A stretch of 64,000 nt of DNA from NCBI GenBank assembly GCA_963969595.1, contig OZ018415.1, forward strand, positions 19,654,001 through 19,718,000, read 5' to 3'. The first letter of the stretch is position 1. Every line of letters starts with the position of its first letter. Both the position numbers and the translations under genes were made by a program. Shown here in pieces: positions 49,637 through 60,073 of this stretch. This DNA comes from Neckera pumila (Eukaryota > Streptophyta > Bryopsida > Hypnales > Neckeraceae). The notes under the pieces are model-generated. The model searched no databases, was not told where the DNA came from, and worked only from the letters and a program-made list of their open reading frames with translations.

Positions 49637-51312
49637 ATCTAGTTTTTTAAATAGATTATCTACTGCGGTAGGGTCATTTAACCGGCAGGCATTTTGAAAC
49701 AAAATTTTGAGTTTCATAATCCCCGTGGATCAAGAGTTTGCCAAGTGCTCCTTATGCAATCTACAGATTGGATATGCCTAAGTCTCCAAGAGTTAAGATT
49801 GGGATCGGAAGTCACTACTTCAATTCTAACTTGTGGAATTTGAGCCTGCTTAGCCGCATTTCTCAATTGCTTGGCAGAAACTCTGATTTGGAGTTGAGCT
49901 CCAATGGAAGATGAATTGATCACAGTCCAGTGCGACAGCGAGCCCGTGATATGACTGAAAACCTAGAGAGATGCGTTGTCTCTGTGTTAGGAGATGGTAA
50001 AGGTGGGCTAGAAAGTCCACTAAACTCAAATAAGTTACTCTCTACATTGTTGGTTTGAGCGTCATTCAACACGGGAGCAACAATCTCATTAACGTACCCA
50101 ACTGACGGGCTGTTAGGTGGCTTAGGGATAGTAATGAATGACAAGCTAGGAATTTTTCTCCTTGAAGGAGAAGGGCCCACCTAGAAATTATGGGCTCTGG
50201 TTTGGCTACGGGTAATTCTAAGGAAAAGGCGCTCTATGGGATCAAGAGGAGGAATTTTGAGGGTAGGTAAGATACGGCTCGAGGTTGAGACATGGATACT
50301 TAACAAAGATTTGTTAGGAGCGGATTTCAATTGGGATTGGTGGTCAAAGGAAGGAGGAGGGAAAGGTATGGGAGGGGATTTGGGGATTTCTACTCTATTG
50401 GAGGTCAAGTTCTCTTGCAAGTTGTTGTGGTCTAAGTAGTTTGTTATGTGGAAAGGATTATGATAAGCCATAAGAGGGAGAGGACGAGGGAGAGCATATC
50501 TAAGGTAATTGAGCACTTTCGCAATGGAGTAGTTAGCACTGCAGTCTGGTTTGTCTGAAAAGTGCCGTGAACGAAAAGGGACCTGGTGGAAAACCAAGGA
50601 TTAGTAAAGGAAATTGGGATCTGCCTTCTTTCTTTATATGGAGACCCGCTGTGCCCAATAGTGACTAGAATTGGCTAGGGTGGGAGATTTCCTGAAGGAG
50701 CACCCCTAGCGGCGTAGTAGGACTGGGATAAAGCCATCTTCATCTGGTACTAGATTAGATCTAGTGGGAAAGTTACGGATACTAAAAATGCCTATTCCAA
50801 CAATTGTAATGTTAAACAACTCTGTAATAAGCAACCTACAACCAATGTCTTTATTATTTTGAAAAATATTGAAAATGATTAAATAAATGGTAAATCAAAG
50901 TTTATTTTAGCTTACAGATTCCATAACTATCTTCAAACTAAATCCTTCATCCCATTAATCTAAATGGAATGATTCAAAGCTTTCCACATATATATAAATC
51001 TATAATACCAATTTCAATTTTTTATTTCTTAAGAATTGATTTTTAATGAATTTTTTTGAGCTGCCCAAGTTGCCCGCCAAATGTGAAAAATTACATGTCA
51101 TGCAATTATGAAATTTATTGGGATTTAAAGCTACTCCTTGGCCACATCTTGTGTAAAAATTTCAAAAAAAAAATAAAAGTTCTGATTGTAGTAGTTGCTT
51201 CAATCACTATGTTGCTAAAAAGTGGTGTTTGGAAATTTAGTGGTTAACAAAAAATTTGAAATCCAAATTTTGGGCAACCCTCTCAAGACCTCAAATGTCC
51301 TTTGAGGGTTAA

Positions 51313-52671
51313 ACATTCCTTTGACAATCCTTATGCAAATTGAGGAGAACTTACAATTAATTCTAATGCCTCTACAACAAATATTGCAATTTCATAGTAC
51401 TCATACTTAATTTTTTGGAGTACTTCAAAATTAGTAAAATAATTTTAATTTAAAAAAAAAAAAATGATCAATATATAAACCTTTAAAAAGATTGTATTTT
51501 AGAAGAATAGAGTATAGAAAAATTCTTTAAGTTAGAGAACCAAAAAAATGAAAAATAAAATAAAAAATAAAAAATAAAAAAAAATAAAAAATTGGCTATT
51601 TATAGCAATTCTATGGAAATGTTCATTTACCAAAACAACCACCAAAATACTATTTTACATGTTTTAAAATGCAAGGAGAAAGAAGCCCACTTTGTAGACT
51701 TTTATACAACAAATAATTAACTATAAGATCACCCCCTCCAAATTTTTGCTCCAAATTTGTTTTTTTGGATTCTAAGGGAGTAAGGGCCACTCTACACTAT
51801 GGCCAAAAGTTGGGAGGCTGTGGATTTCTACCAATCACATTGCAAAATATCAAGAGTTTGGTTTCTTGACCCTTCATACTAGAAGGCACAAGTCCAAAGG
51901 CTATGGCCCTCCAACTAACTACGTAGCAATAAATCACCTATATGGGGACAAATTCTCAATAAAAATTTGAATCAGCTAGAAATGGTGACCCAACTATAGT
52001 CAAGAGGCTGTGGGAGTTCATTTTATAATTTACAAGATCTCAATCGTTAGGTTGGTATGGATTTGGACTTTGGGCTTGGCCTTGGGAGGCTTTATACTAT
52101 GGCCAGCCAAAAATTCCAATTCCTATACTTTATTGCCTATTTATTGCTCATTTCTTTGGACTCTAAATAAAGCTTGGCCACTCAATCTCCACTCAATTCC
52201 ACTGCCTCTTTACTTGAATGGCCACAATGTGAAAGGGCCCAAAATGGTACTACACCCCCCTCCCTCCAAATTGGCAACAGTGACTAAAATTTGGGGCTAT
52301 TTTTCTCTAGTAAAACATTTTGAAGATTTGCAAAAAATTATACAGGGTGTATAATAGTCATGAGTACCTAATCTATGGATCTAGAGTCATTTAGAGCTTG
52401 AACACCAAAATTATGGCAAAAACATAAATCAAGCACTCAAGGTGTCCTTACAATCACCTTCTAGTAAGGATAAAGTGATGCATATGTTCACTAATATTTC
52501 CCAATCCATATCATCATGATGGGTCTTCTAAAAAATGAGGACATATATCTAGATTGTGTGGCAAGATCTTCCAACGTGATAGGTTCTCTCCTCAATTTTT
52601 TAATACTAAGATAGGAGGTCAATAGTACTTATTTTAGCTTCTTCTTTAAAATTCTCTTGGAATTTAAAGAA
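51313..52671. other. Intergenic, no gene seen
   Basis: AT-rich. The plus frame 52010-52354 (114 codons) has no recognisable domain and is flanked by poor-complexity DNA, so it is not called. Confidence 0.4.
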
Positions 52672-52673
52672 TC

Positions 52674-53700
52674 TTAGAGGATCATTGCAAGAAACACCAA
52701 CAGTTTGAATTGTCACAAAGAATTTGTAGAAGCTTCTTTTTGCAAAAACTTTTGAAGCATAACTTACATGAAGTTGAAATTTTTATTGAAGATGCATTAG
52801 ATGTTTTTCAGCCCCTTTGAAGGGCTGCGAGTTCCTTGGGCTGGGCTGCCAGGGTTGGGGGAATAGCCTTGCAGCTGCTATGTGACGTGGCAGAATGACT
52901 GCCACGTCACAAAAAAAAAAAAAAAATTGCTTTTTTTTTCATTTTAGATTTTTTTTCTTAAAAAAAAATAAAAAATAAAAAAAATAAAAAATTTCTAATA
53001 GCCAACGTTCCCTGATCTACCATGGGAACAATGTTGGGGAAATAGGCCTGAAACGGCCCTTTAGACCCCCTAAATCCCTTCTAATGGCTGTCTTGAGGTT
53101 AATTATATCTCATATTTTTCAAAAGTTTTTAAAAATCATTCTATATTTAAATTTCAATATAGCAAATTTGTCATATTTTGCAACTTAGGGATTTTGAGTA
53201 AAAAAGAGTCCCCAAATTTAATGATTTAGAGCTGAAAATTTCTATTTGCATAGTAGGGACATATGTTTCTACCAAGGAGAATTGGAAAATATTTTATTTT
53301 GAATTGTCTACATCCATGCAAAGAAGGCTCTCTTGCATGCGCAATTCTGAACATTTATAATGGTTTCAAGATCAAATTCTTGGTCAAATCTCTTACTATG
53401 AAGTCTTCCCAAATGGTCTATTTTTACTTTCTTTGGAAATTATTTTTCCTATTTTTTACAAATTAGAATGTCAAAGTGTGTATTTTCTTCAAACTTTCAG
53501 CTCACTCTTTTTTGTAAATCACTTTTGACCTAGATCTTTTTTATATCTAAAATTTTGGGGATATGCTAATTTTAATCTTGCACTAGTTATCCTGATTTTA
53601 TTTTATATTTAAAAAAATTCAAATGCAAAAACTCATGAGTTCTAGAGTACTAGCTGAAAACAAGCCAAAGTGGTTGGTGTTTCTTGCAATGACCCTAGAG
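52674..53700. mobile_element. Putative TIR element with TTGCAAGAAACACC ends, carrying a nested CATTA element
   Basis: Left TTAGAGGATCATTGCAAGAA plus ACACCAACAGTTTG pairs inverted with right TTGGTGTTTCTTGCAATGAC plus CCTAGAG. About 30 bp of terminal similarity. The body is non-coding and is interrupted by 52795-53086. Related ATTGCAAGAA(A/G)CACC words occur singly in arms A and B, so this may be a fragment family. No target duplication identified. Confidence 0.5.
52795..53086. mobile_element. CATTA-type miniature element (subfamily A)
   Basis: Left CATTAGATGTTTTTCAGCCC plus CTTTGAAGGGC; right GGGCCTGAAACGG-like block then CCTAAATCCCTTCTAATGG. Interior TGACGTGGCAGAATGACTGC resembles 8441-8735, in the same orientation. 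Confidence 0.8.
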
Positions 53701-53702
53701 AG

Positions 53703-56150
53703 ATCTTCCAATTGTATTTATTCTTGTTGGGTGAGCACATACAAATGATCCATCCAATCTTTCCAAAATTTTATAGAGTGGTAAAGATGGGAAGTTCAAG
53801 GAAAATGACAGACATAGATGCTATAGTCATGTAAGTTAGTTGCGCTCCATAATTTGCACACATTGCCTTCACAGTCTTAGCACTTTTTTTGACGGATTTT
53901 ATTCTTCCCAATTATACTCTAGATTCTTTGTAGCATCATTGCCTCCGGGATTTGGAGTGCTTACAAGCTTGGACATGAGAAGCATGCGTGATTTTTTTTT
54001 GGTGACTTCTGCACAGAAATCGCAAAGCTCTAGCAGGATGAAAGTGGGGTGCATACAGTCATGGGTATCACCAGCTATGACCAAAAGGAGTCCTGCAGAA
54101 AGATTTTGCCATTTGGTGAAAGTGCAAACAATGGCAAGAAAACAGCTTTTGCCACGCAAAAGACCATGCCAAGGTGAATATTTTATGGGTACTGAGGTAA
54201 AACAGCCCATTGCGGTCAAATCGCCTATTCCGGTGTTGTGTTGAGAGGAGCGCGCTTTGGAAATACGCAAAGTATCTAGCTGCAACTAGAACTAGTTAGT
54301 CATTGACTTCAAATAATCTTCAAGTCTTCTAGTCTTCAATCTTCTCTTCGTTCTTCGGCCTTCAAATTCCTCCCCGTTGGCCTATCCTGTGTTGGCTCTA
54401 AACGGGTCAGGATTCGGTCAGGTAGGTAATAAGAACCACGGGCCTCGGACGGATAAAACGGGACGGCATAACACGAGATGCCGTCCGGATGATGGGCTCC
54501 TAAACTTCAAACTCCCGATGACCAGCTCTAACTAGGCTTTAGCTTTCACCGTGAGAACAAACAGATTCGACCATGCGGGTGATTAAATCCCACCGTCTCC
54601 ACAAACACAAAACGAGGCTAAGCATTGGTTTAATCCAAGCTGCCCACAACAACAAAAGTTTACAATAAAAGACAAGCCACAAGCCATAACACACAAATTC
54701 TCCTCCAACTCCAACTTCAAATCTTCACTCCAACTTCAATTTCAAAGCTAAACTTTGAATGAACGCCACCAATGCTTTACAACTCCAAATAGAATGAGTG
54801 ATAGCTCTTTGTAAAGATAATACAATTTTCTATACTTTCACCAAATTTCAATTCATTCAAATACTTTCTCCAATATCTATGATTGTCCAAACTTTTGGCC
54901 TCTAAAAGTGAGAGCAGTAGACCCTCCTTCACTTCAACACTCACAACTCACTCATAAATGCTCCAAATACAACAAATGATAGCTATTTGAAAAGGTAACA
55001 AAATTCTCTACAACTTTTCAAAATTTCATTGCAAAATAAAAATCTGTCCGTCTTCTATGGTTGGTCAAAATCTCAGCCCCTTCAATTGGGAGGCAGCAGA
55101 CCTTCCTCCACTCAAACTAGCACAAATCTCCACTCACAACTTCAATTCAAGCAAGAAAAGACCTCTTCCAATCACCACATCATAATACACAACTCCTCAA
55201 ATTTTCATTGAAAAACCCCCTCTCAAAACATAACACAACAACCTCCAAACATTCGGATCCCCCCCTAAACTCACAACAAGAGAGAAGATGACAAAAAAAA
55301 TCACCTTTTTCCCACCTTAATTTCACTCTAACTTCACTCTATCTCTTTATCTTTTACTTTTCCACTCAATCTCCATCTTAACTTATCTCTAACTTCACTC
55401 TATCCACTCTATCTACGGAATAAAGAACTAAAATTTACATATATCTAGTAGAGGTAAAAAAAAATTAGAACTCCAATTTCTTGAGACTTAGAAAAAAAAC
55501 CTCTAGTTCGACATAGTATAATCTAAATAAAATACAGAGAAGAATGTTGAATGAGATGAAGCCACCTCAAATGATGTCAACTTCTTTATAATGCAACAAA
55601 TATTAAAATCTATCTAAATCATATAAATATACATAATCTACATAATGTCTGCATTTGCAATACGATACCGGTCACCTAGAAGATGGCCCCAATTTAGTCA
55701 GAGATCAATAATAAAAGTACTGACTATTTATAATAAAAAAAACCATTTTTAATAAAAACGTGTTTCTAATACACCTTATTTATGACTCATTTAGATCAAG
55801 GGAAGGTCTGACTATGGAAGTGAATTGACGGTACTGTACTAGAGTTAAGGTCTTATATAGCTGTCAGTATAACCGCATTGAGTGTTGAAAAATCATAAAT
55901 GGGTTACAAAAGTGGCGCTTCAAGGTTATTCAAAAAACCGAATTAGAACTCCATAGGTGTCAAGCAAAGTAGTTGCAACCTTCTCTTTGTAGTTTAGCAA
56001 TGTGGAAGTGAGTGAAGACTACATTCTTGTGAAAGAAAGGAGCATTTGCAACCTTGTCTTTGTAGTTCAGCAGTGTGGAAGTAAATAGAGACTGTATTCT
56101 GGTGAATGAAAGCCACAATCATTCAATAGAATTTAGACAGAGAAGTTGCA
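53703..56150. other. Upstream of the pogo-like coding region; no gene resolved
   Basis: Overlapping frames at 53840-54244 (plus) and 54285-53899 (minus) share a stretch with normal complexity (minus: NLSAGLLLVIAGDTHDCMH, LLELCDFC), but neither matches a family I know. From 54.7 to 55.4 kb the DNA is CT-rich on the plus strand and repeat-bearing. At about 55972-56112 a unit of about 72 bp (GCAACCTT..TCTTTGTAGTT) is doubled just ahead of the coding start. Confidence 0.35.
54783..55140. repeat. Diverged tandem repeat, unit about 178 bp
   Basis: CTCCAAAT at 54783 and 54961 begin two related units that share ATGATAGCT(C/A)TTTG, ACAA(A)TTCTCTA and AGCAGACC-like blocks in the same order. Confidence 0.6.
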
Positions 56151-59100
56151 ATGGAAACATCAAATAGTGAAGATATGGAGAACTTGCAAGAGAGGGATTT
56201 GTATGAAAGGGCTGATGATGAAGACAAATATTACAGCCCTAATGGTGCTGATTCAGAGGAGGAGGTTGAGCATCAAGGTGATCAAATTGAGAAGGAAGCA
56301 TATGAGGAGCTACTAACTTCAATCTTTGGTGTTCCAGATTCAAGCCATACATATGAAAAGGGAGTAAAAATTCTTGGTGGAGGTAGAGCACAACATTCAA
56401 TTCGACCACCAAAAACCAAGGTAGAGTCCACTACATCTAGGCAACAAAGTATTCATTCTATTTCAGGAGAAGATGTGCATGGAGAAGGCCCCCCTCACAA
56501 CCTGCAACCAATGCCAAGAGGTTTCAATAATAGGGTAGACCAGTGGCCACAATGTGAAACTAACAATGAGGAAGGTCTGAATATGAGTGGTGACAATAGT
56601 TTAGGAGTTAGAGGCAAACAACAATGGAAAAGTTGCAACCTGAGTGGCTTGGGAGGAAGTCAAAGTGAGCACAACCAACCAGGCAGCTCCAAATTGCAAC
56701 TACAGCTTGCAGCAGTACACCTGCAGCTAGAAGGAGATGAACTACATCAATACAACCACAAGTTGCAAGCAACAAACTACCATGAAGAAGGAGTAGATGC
56801 AACATTGCATTGCAGTACCAGAAGCAAGAGAAGGCAAGGAAGATCAGTACTAGTGACTTCTATGGAAAAGACAAGCCATTCAAGAGGGCATAGTAACTCA
56901 AGTACAGACAATAGTGACAAGTCATACAATAGGAGCTGGAGAAGTGCAGATTCCACTACTGAGGACAATGGGAGTGAGGACAATGGAAGTAACCTTTCCA
57001 CAGAGAGAACTGCCAAGAAAAAGAAGACTGCTGCAGCCAAGAAAAAAAAGAAAGGCAAAAGGAAAATACCAACATTTCCAAATCTTCCGGGCAGCAGTGG
57101 CAATGAGTAAGAAGAGCAGCACAAGAAGGGCAAATCCATCTTTGAGCATGGAGAAACAAGTGGCAAGGCATTCTGGAGCAGAGGAGAAGGATCCACCATA
57201 GTCCAATCTGCATACAAATCAAGGCAAGTGTCAAAGCAACCAGAGGTAATGATACCATCCTCTTTCATGAAACCTTTGATAGATGTTTCTCAGAAAAAGC
57301 CACCACCCAAGAAAAAACATACCTCTACAACTGCAAGTGGCAAGGGAAAGGGATCTTAGACAGATGAAGCCCTGAAATTAGCAATCCAAGCAATAGAGGA
57401 TGGCCACAAAGTTCAACAAGTTAGTGACTTTTATAAAATACCTAGAACAAGCTTGGTAAATCATGCTGATGGGAAGAGGACATCAAGAAAAAGAGGGAGA
57501 CAAGGTACCCTCACCAAAGAAGAAGAAGCAGCCCTATTGGAATATTTAGATAACATGTTGGCTTGGGGTCTTCCTTTGACAACTACAGACTTGAGAGAGA
57601 AGGTCGCTGAGATGGTCCAAGGAAGATCAAATCCTTTTACCAATGGTGTACCTGGAGCAAGTTGGCTGAAGTGGTTCAAAAAAAGAAATCCACAATACAC
57701 TCTTAGAGTTGCACAAGGGTTAGAGGTCAGCAGAGCCCAAGGATTGTGTCCAGCTCATGTGAAAACTTTTTATGATAACCTAGCTACAATGTATGCAAAA
57801 CACAACTATTCTCCAAATCAAATTTGGAATGCAGATGAAAGTGGAGCCCAAGTAGGTAGAGGAGGAGGTAGAGTTCTTGCAAAAAGAGGGACAAAAATTG
57901 TTCATTCAGTAATGGCTAGTCAAAGAGAATCTATTATAGTCCTATCAGCTATGAATGCAGGAGGAGAAACTATTCCTAAATTCTACATATTTAAAGGAAT
58001 GTATAGGATAACAGATTACATTAGCCTATGTGAGAAGGATGCTACCATGGCCATGCAACCCAATGTATGGATGACTTCCTTTCTTTTCTCTAAATGGATG
58101 GACCATTTTCTTGTCAATGTAGAAAAGAAAGGAAACATGAGCCCAACTCATAGGCATCTGATGGTTTTAGATGGGCATAACTCCCATGTTACCCTAGAGG
58201 TCATTCAAAAAGCAGAGGCAGCTAGGTTAGATATGATCTCCTTACCTTCACACACTAGCCATGCTCTTCAACCTCTTGATGTATCCATTTTTAAGCCCTT
58301 CAAGACAGCCTTCAAGGCTTACAGAGACATTTGGAATAGGGTGAATAGAGGAAAACCTATAAAGAAAGAAGACTTAGCTCAATGGATTAGTCTAGGTTTA
58401 CAAAAAGCTATGACAATATCAAACATCACATTTGGTTTTGAAGCCACTAGGATTTGGCCACTCAATCCTTCAAGGGTAAACAAAAAAATGGGACCAAGTG
58501 AAGGGTTTATAGAAAAAACTCTAGATGTGCAAATTCAAGAAATTCTAGATGAAGATGTACCTAGCACACAAGAACAAGTGGTTCACTACTATGTTGACTT
58601 AGAAGATGAAGTCCATGTTCATGATGAAAATACTAATGATGTGGAAGCTCCTATAGATACTAGTGAGGGAAACTTCTCTAGATTCTTAAGATTGCCTCAG
58701 AAAGTGGTGAGGGCAAGAAGAAATCCAAGTGAAGCAAGAATTGACTACTCTACTTTCCATATCTTGACAAGCATCCAACATGTACAGATTGTTGCAGCTG
58801 TAGCTGAAAGAAAAACCAAGGCATTGGAAGAAATTCAAAGGAAAAAGAGAGAGAGAACTTAACAAGATCAATAAGGAAGAAGAAAAGCTGCAATTGTTGG
58901 CTTCCAAGCTAAAGAGGCAGGCTGAAAGAGCTGCATCCAAAACATTCAAAGACCAATGGTCAAACAAAGCAGTCAAGGAGGCACGGGAAAAGTTACACAA
59001 GAGCATAAGGGAGCATACTACTACCAATTTTCATATGGCTCCTTATTGTGGTTACCAACCTCAAGAATGCAAGTTCAATCAAAAAGTTGCAATTGAAAGA

Positions 59101-59503
59101 CTAAGAGCAAAACGGAAGTTTCAAGCTGATGGAACTGTTCTTCCAACCTTTCCTCCAATCCAACATCTACCTTGGACATATGGAACTTGGATTTGGCCAG
59201 AGGCAAGAGGAGGACCATGCCTTAGGAGGGGTAGAGCTGTTCAAATCCCATGCACTAAGCAAGAAGCAAATTGCAGCAATGGCAACATCAATGTTCAAGC
59301 ATCTAGAGCAAATGCAGCAGTTCCCTAGCTCCAAGAAGTTCTCAATCAGCCAACAATGGAAGAAGGGCCTAGATAGACAAATTAATCAGGTTAGTATATG
59401 TATAGTAAGCAAATTTTGTGAGATCACACAATTTTTCAATCTATGTAATGATGTGATCTGTAATCATTGTCATTCAGAGATTGGCTATGAACCTTTTACA
59501 TGA
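56151..59503 (+). pseudogene. pogo/CENP-B-like DDE transposase, frame broken
   Basis: One frame runs from ATG 56151 to 58862 with only two stops, TAA 57108-57110 and TAG 57357-57359. The N-terminal 319 codons are acidic, then Ser/Gln/Lys-rich, ending in a basic run. After the second stop: a Psq/HTH segment (IQAIEDGHKVQQVSDFYKIP), RKRGRQGTLTKEEEAALLEY, and a CENP-B-type HTH (SWLKWFKKRNP). The DDE_1 core has IWNADESG, MVLDGHNSH and HALQPLDVSIFKPFK, giving D128, D240 and D276 of the 469-codon frame starting at 57453 (35 residues between the last two). At 58845-58862 a GA run shifts the frame. The next frame (58870-59328) continues as a Lys/Glu-rich coiled coil, then shifts again near 59200 (59129-59503). 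Transposase identity is firm; activity is doubtful. Confidence 0.85.
57453..58862 (+). CDS. Intact DDE core frame of the pogo-like transposase
   Basis: 469 codons, uninterrupted, containing the CENP-B-type DNA-binding helix-turn-helix (about residues 20-95) and the full DDE_1 catalytic domain (about 120-345) with all three Asp residues. If translated from ATG 57453, the protein would lack the first helix-turn-helix, which lies just upstream after a TAG. Pogo-like proteins act in the nucleus, cutting at transposon ends and inserting at TA. It could be a relic, or a co-opted DNA-binding protein. I could not find its terminal inverted repeats. Confidence 0.6.
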   Translation: MVNHADGKRTSRKRGRQGTLTKEEEAALLEYLDNMLAWGLPLTTTDLREKVAEMVQGRSNPFTNGVPGASWLKWFKKRNPQYTLRVAQGLEVSRAQGLCPAHVKTFYDNLATMYAKHNYSPNQIWNADESGAQVGRGGGRVLAKRGTKIVHSVMASQRESIIVLSAMNAGGETIPKFYIFKGMYRITDYISLCEKDATMAMQPNVWMTSFLFSKWMDHFLVNVEKKGNMSPTHRHLMVLDGHNSHVTLEVIQKAEAARLDMISLPSHTSHALQPLDVSIFKPFKTAFKAYRDIWNRVNRGKPIKKEDLAQWISLGLQKAMTISNITFGFEATRIWPLNPSRVNKKMGPSEGFIEKTLDVQIQEILDEDVPSTQEQVVHYYVDLEDEVHVHDENTNDVEAPIDTSEGNFSRFLRLPQKVVRARRNPSEARIDYSTFHILTSIQHVQIVAAVAERKTKALEEIQRKKRERT

Positions 59504-60073
59504 GCTCTCCATTCAACCTAAAATGTGGGGGGTCCAACTTTAATATGAGGTCTCCATTCAGCATACAATATGGGAGTTTCAGTTTTAATTAACCATAAGT
59601 AAAATTTTGTTTGTGTGCCTATGAATCTAAGAGCATAACATCACAACAGTATCAAAGGCAGCAAGTGAAAAGGTAGGATAAGTGCATGAGCAAGTGAAAG
59701 AAAAGCTTCTCAAATGTATATGGTTGCCATTAAATTATATATATTCAAGATAAGTGGCATGTCATTGAATTTTTATGAATTACATTGTTAAATAAATATT
59801 GGCATCATTTAGCAGTAGCTCAAAATGAATGGACTAAAAACTTTCGAACTAACCATCCTTAAATATTGATCTTGAACATTGTAGGATACCAGTACGCTCA
59901 AAACTGCAACACCACTCTACTCTAAGTTTTTAAGAACTTAGGTGACAATGGATTTCAGGTGTGTTACAATCAGTAATCCAAAGATTTGATGAAAAAAGTT
60001 TTAACAATACATAGTTGCAAAAGCAAATGACGAGAACGATCTTCATGAGCCTGCTTGAAAGCAGAGGAAACTT
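59504..60073. other. Downstream of the transposase; short tandem repeat
   Basis: CTCCATTCA(A/G)C followed by ATATGGGAGTTTC-like sequence is repeated once (about 59506 and 59550). Otherwise nothing recognised. Confidence 0.4.

Larger units (their letters stand above)
44516..50783 (-). mobile_element. Full-length but inactive LINE (L1-type non-LTR retrotransposon)
   Basis: Inserted in the TTAA element with an imperfect 14-bp target duplication, AAAAATGCCTACTC (44502-44515) and AAAAATGCCTATTC (50784-50797). A poly-T start on the plus strand marks the 3' poly-A tail. In minus-strand order: a proline-rich N-terminal segment (50597-49714); an endonuclease at 49398-48658 (LQEYK, GGLATL, NVYAPCD, GEFNMVE, RLDR, SDHSLV); reverse transcriptase pieces at 48331-46386 (GIHQGCPLAPYLF; the YADD box reads YVND); AGGLQLLDPKVSLNALLAKW; and a zf-RVT-like end near 45285-45082. 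Many stops and frameshifts plus two later insertions make it non-functional. Confidence 0.9.
44050..51312. mobile_element. Inverted piggyBac-like TTAA element split by a LINE
   Basis: The left part (44054-44515) and right part (50798-51308) join to about 970 bp that is the reverse complement of the 42722-43648 element. For example CACAAGGTCACATTT at about 44305 faces AAATGTGACCTTGTG at 43390. TTAA is at 44050-44053 and 51309-51312. The split is precisely at the LINE target duplication. Confidence 0.85.

Noticed and set aside
53840..54285. Frames on both strands of 128-134 codons
   Set aside because: No match to a family I know and no splice or repeat context to favour either strand.
56777..57268. 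163-codon minus-strand frame rich in Leu/Ser/Pro
   Set aside because: Complement of the Lys/Ser-rich N-terminal part of the pogo-like frame; low complexity.
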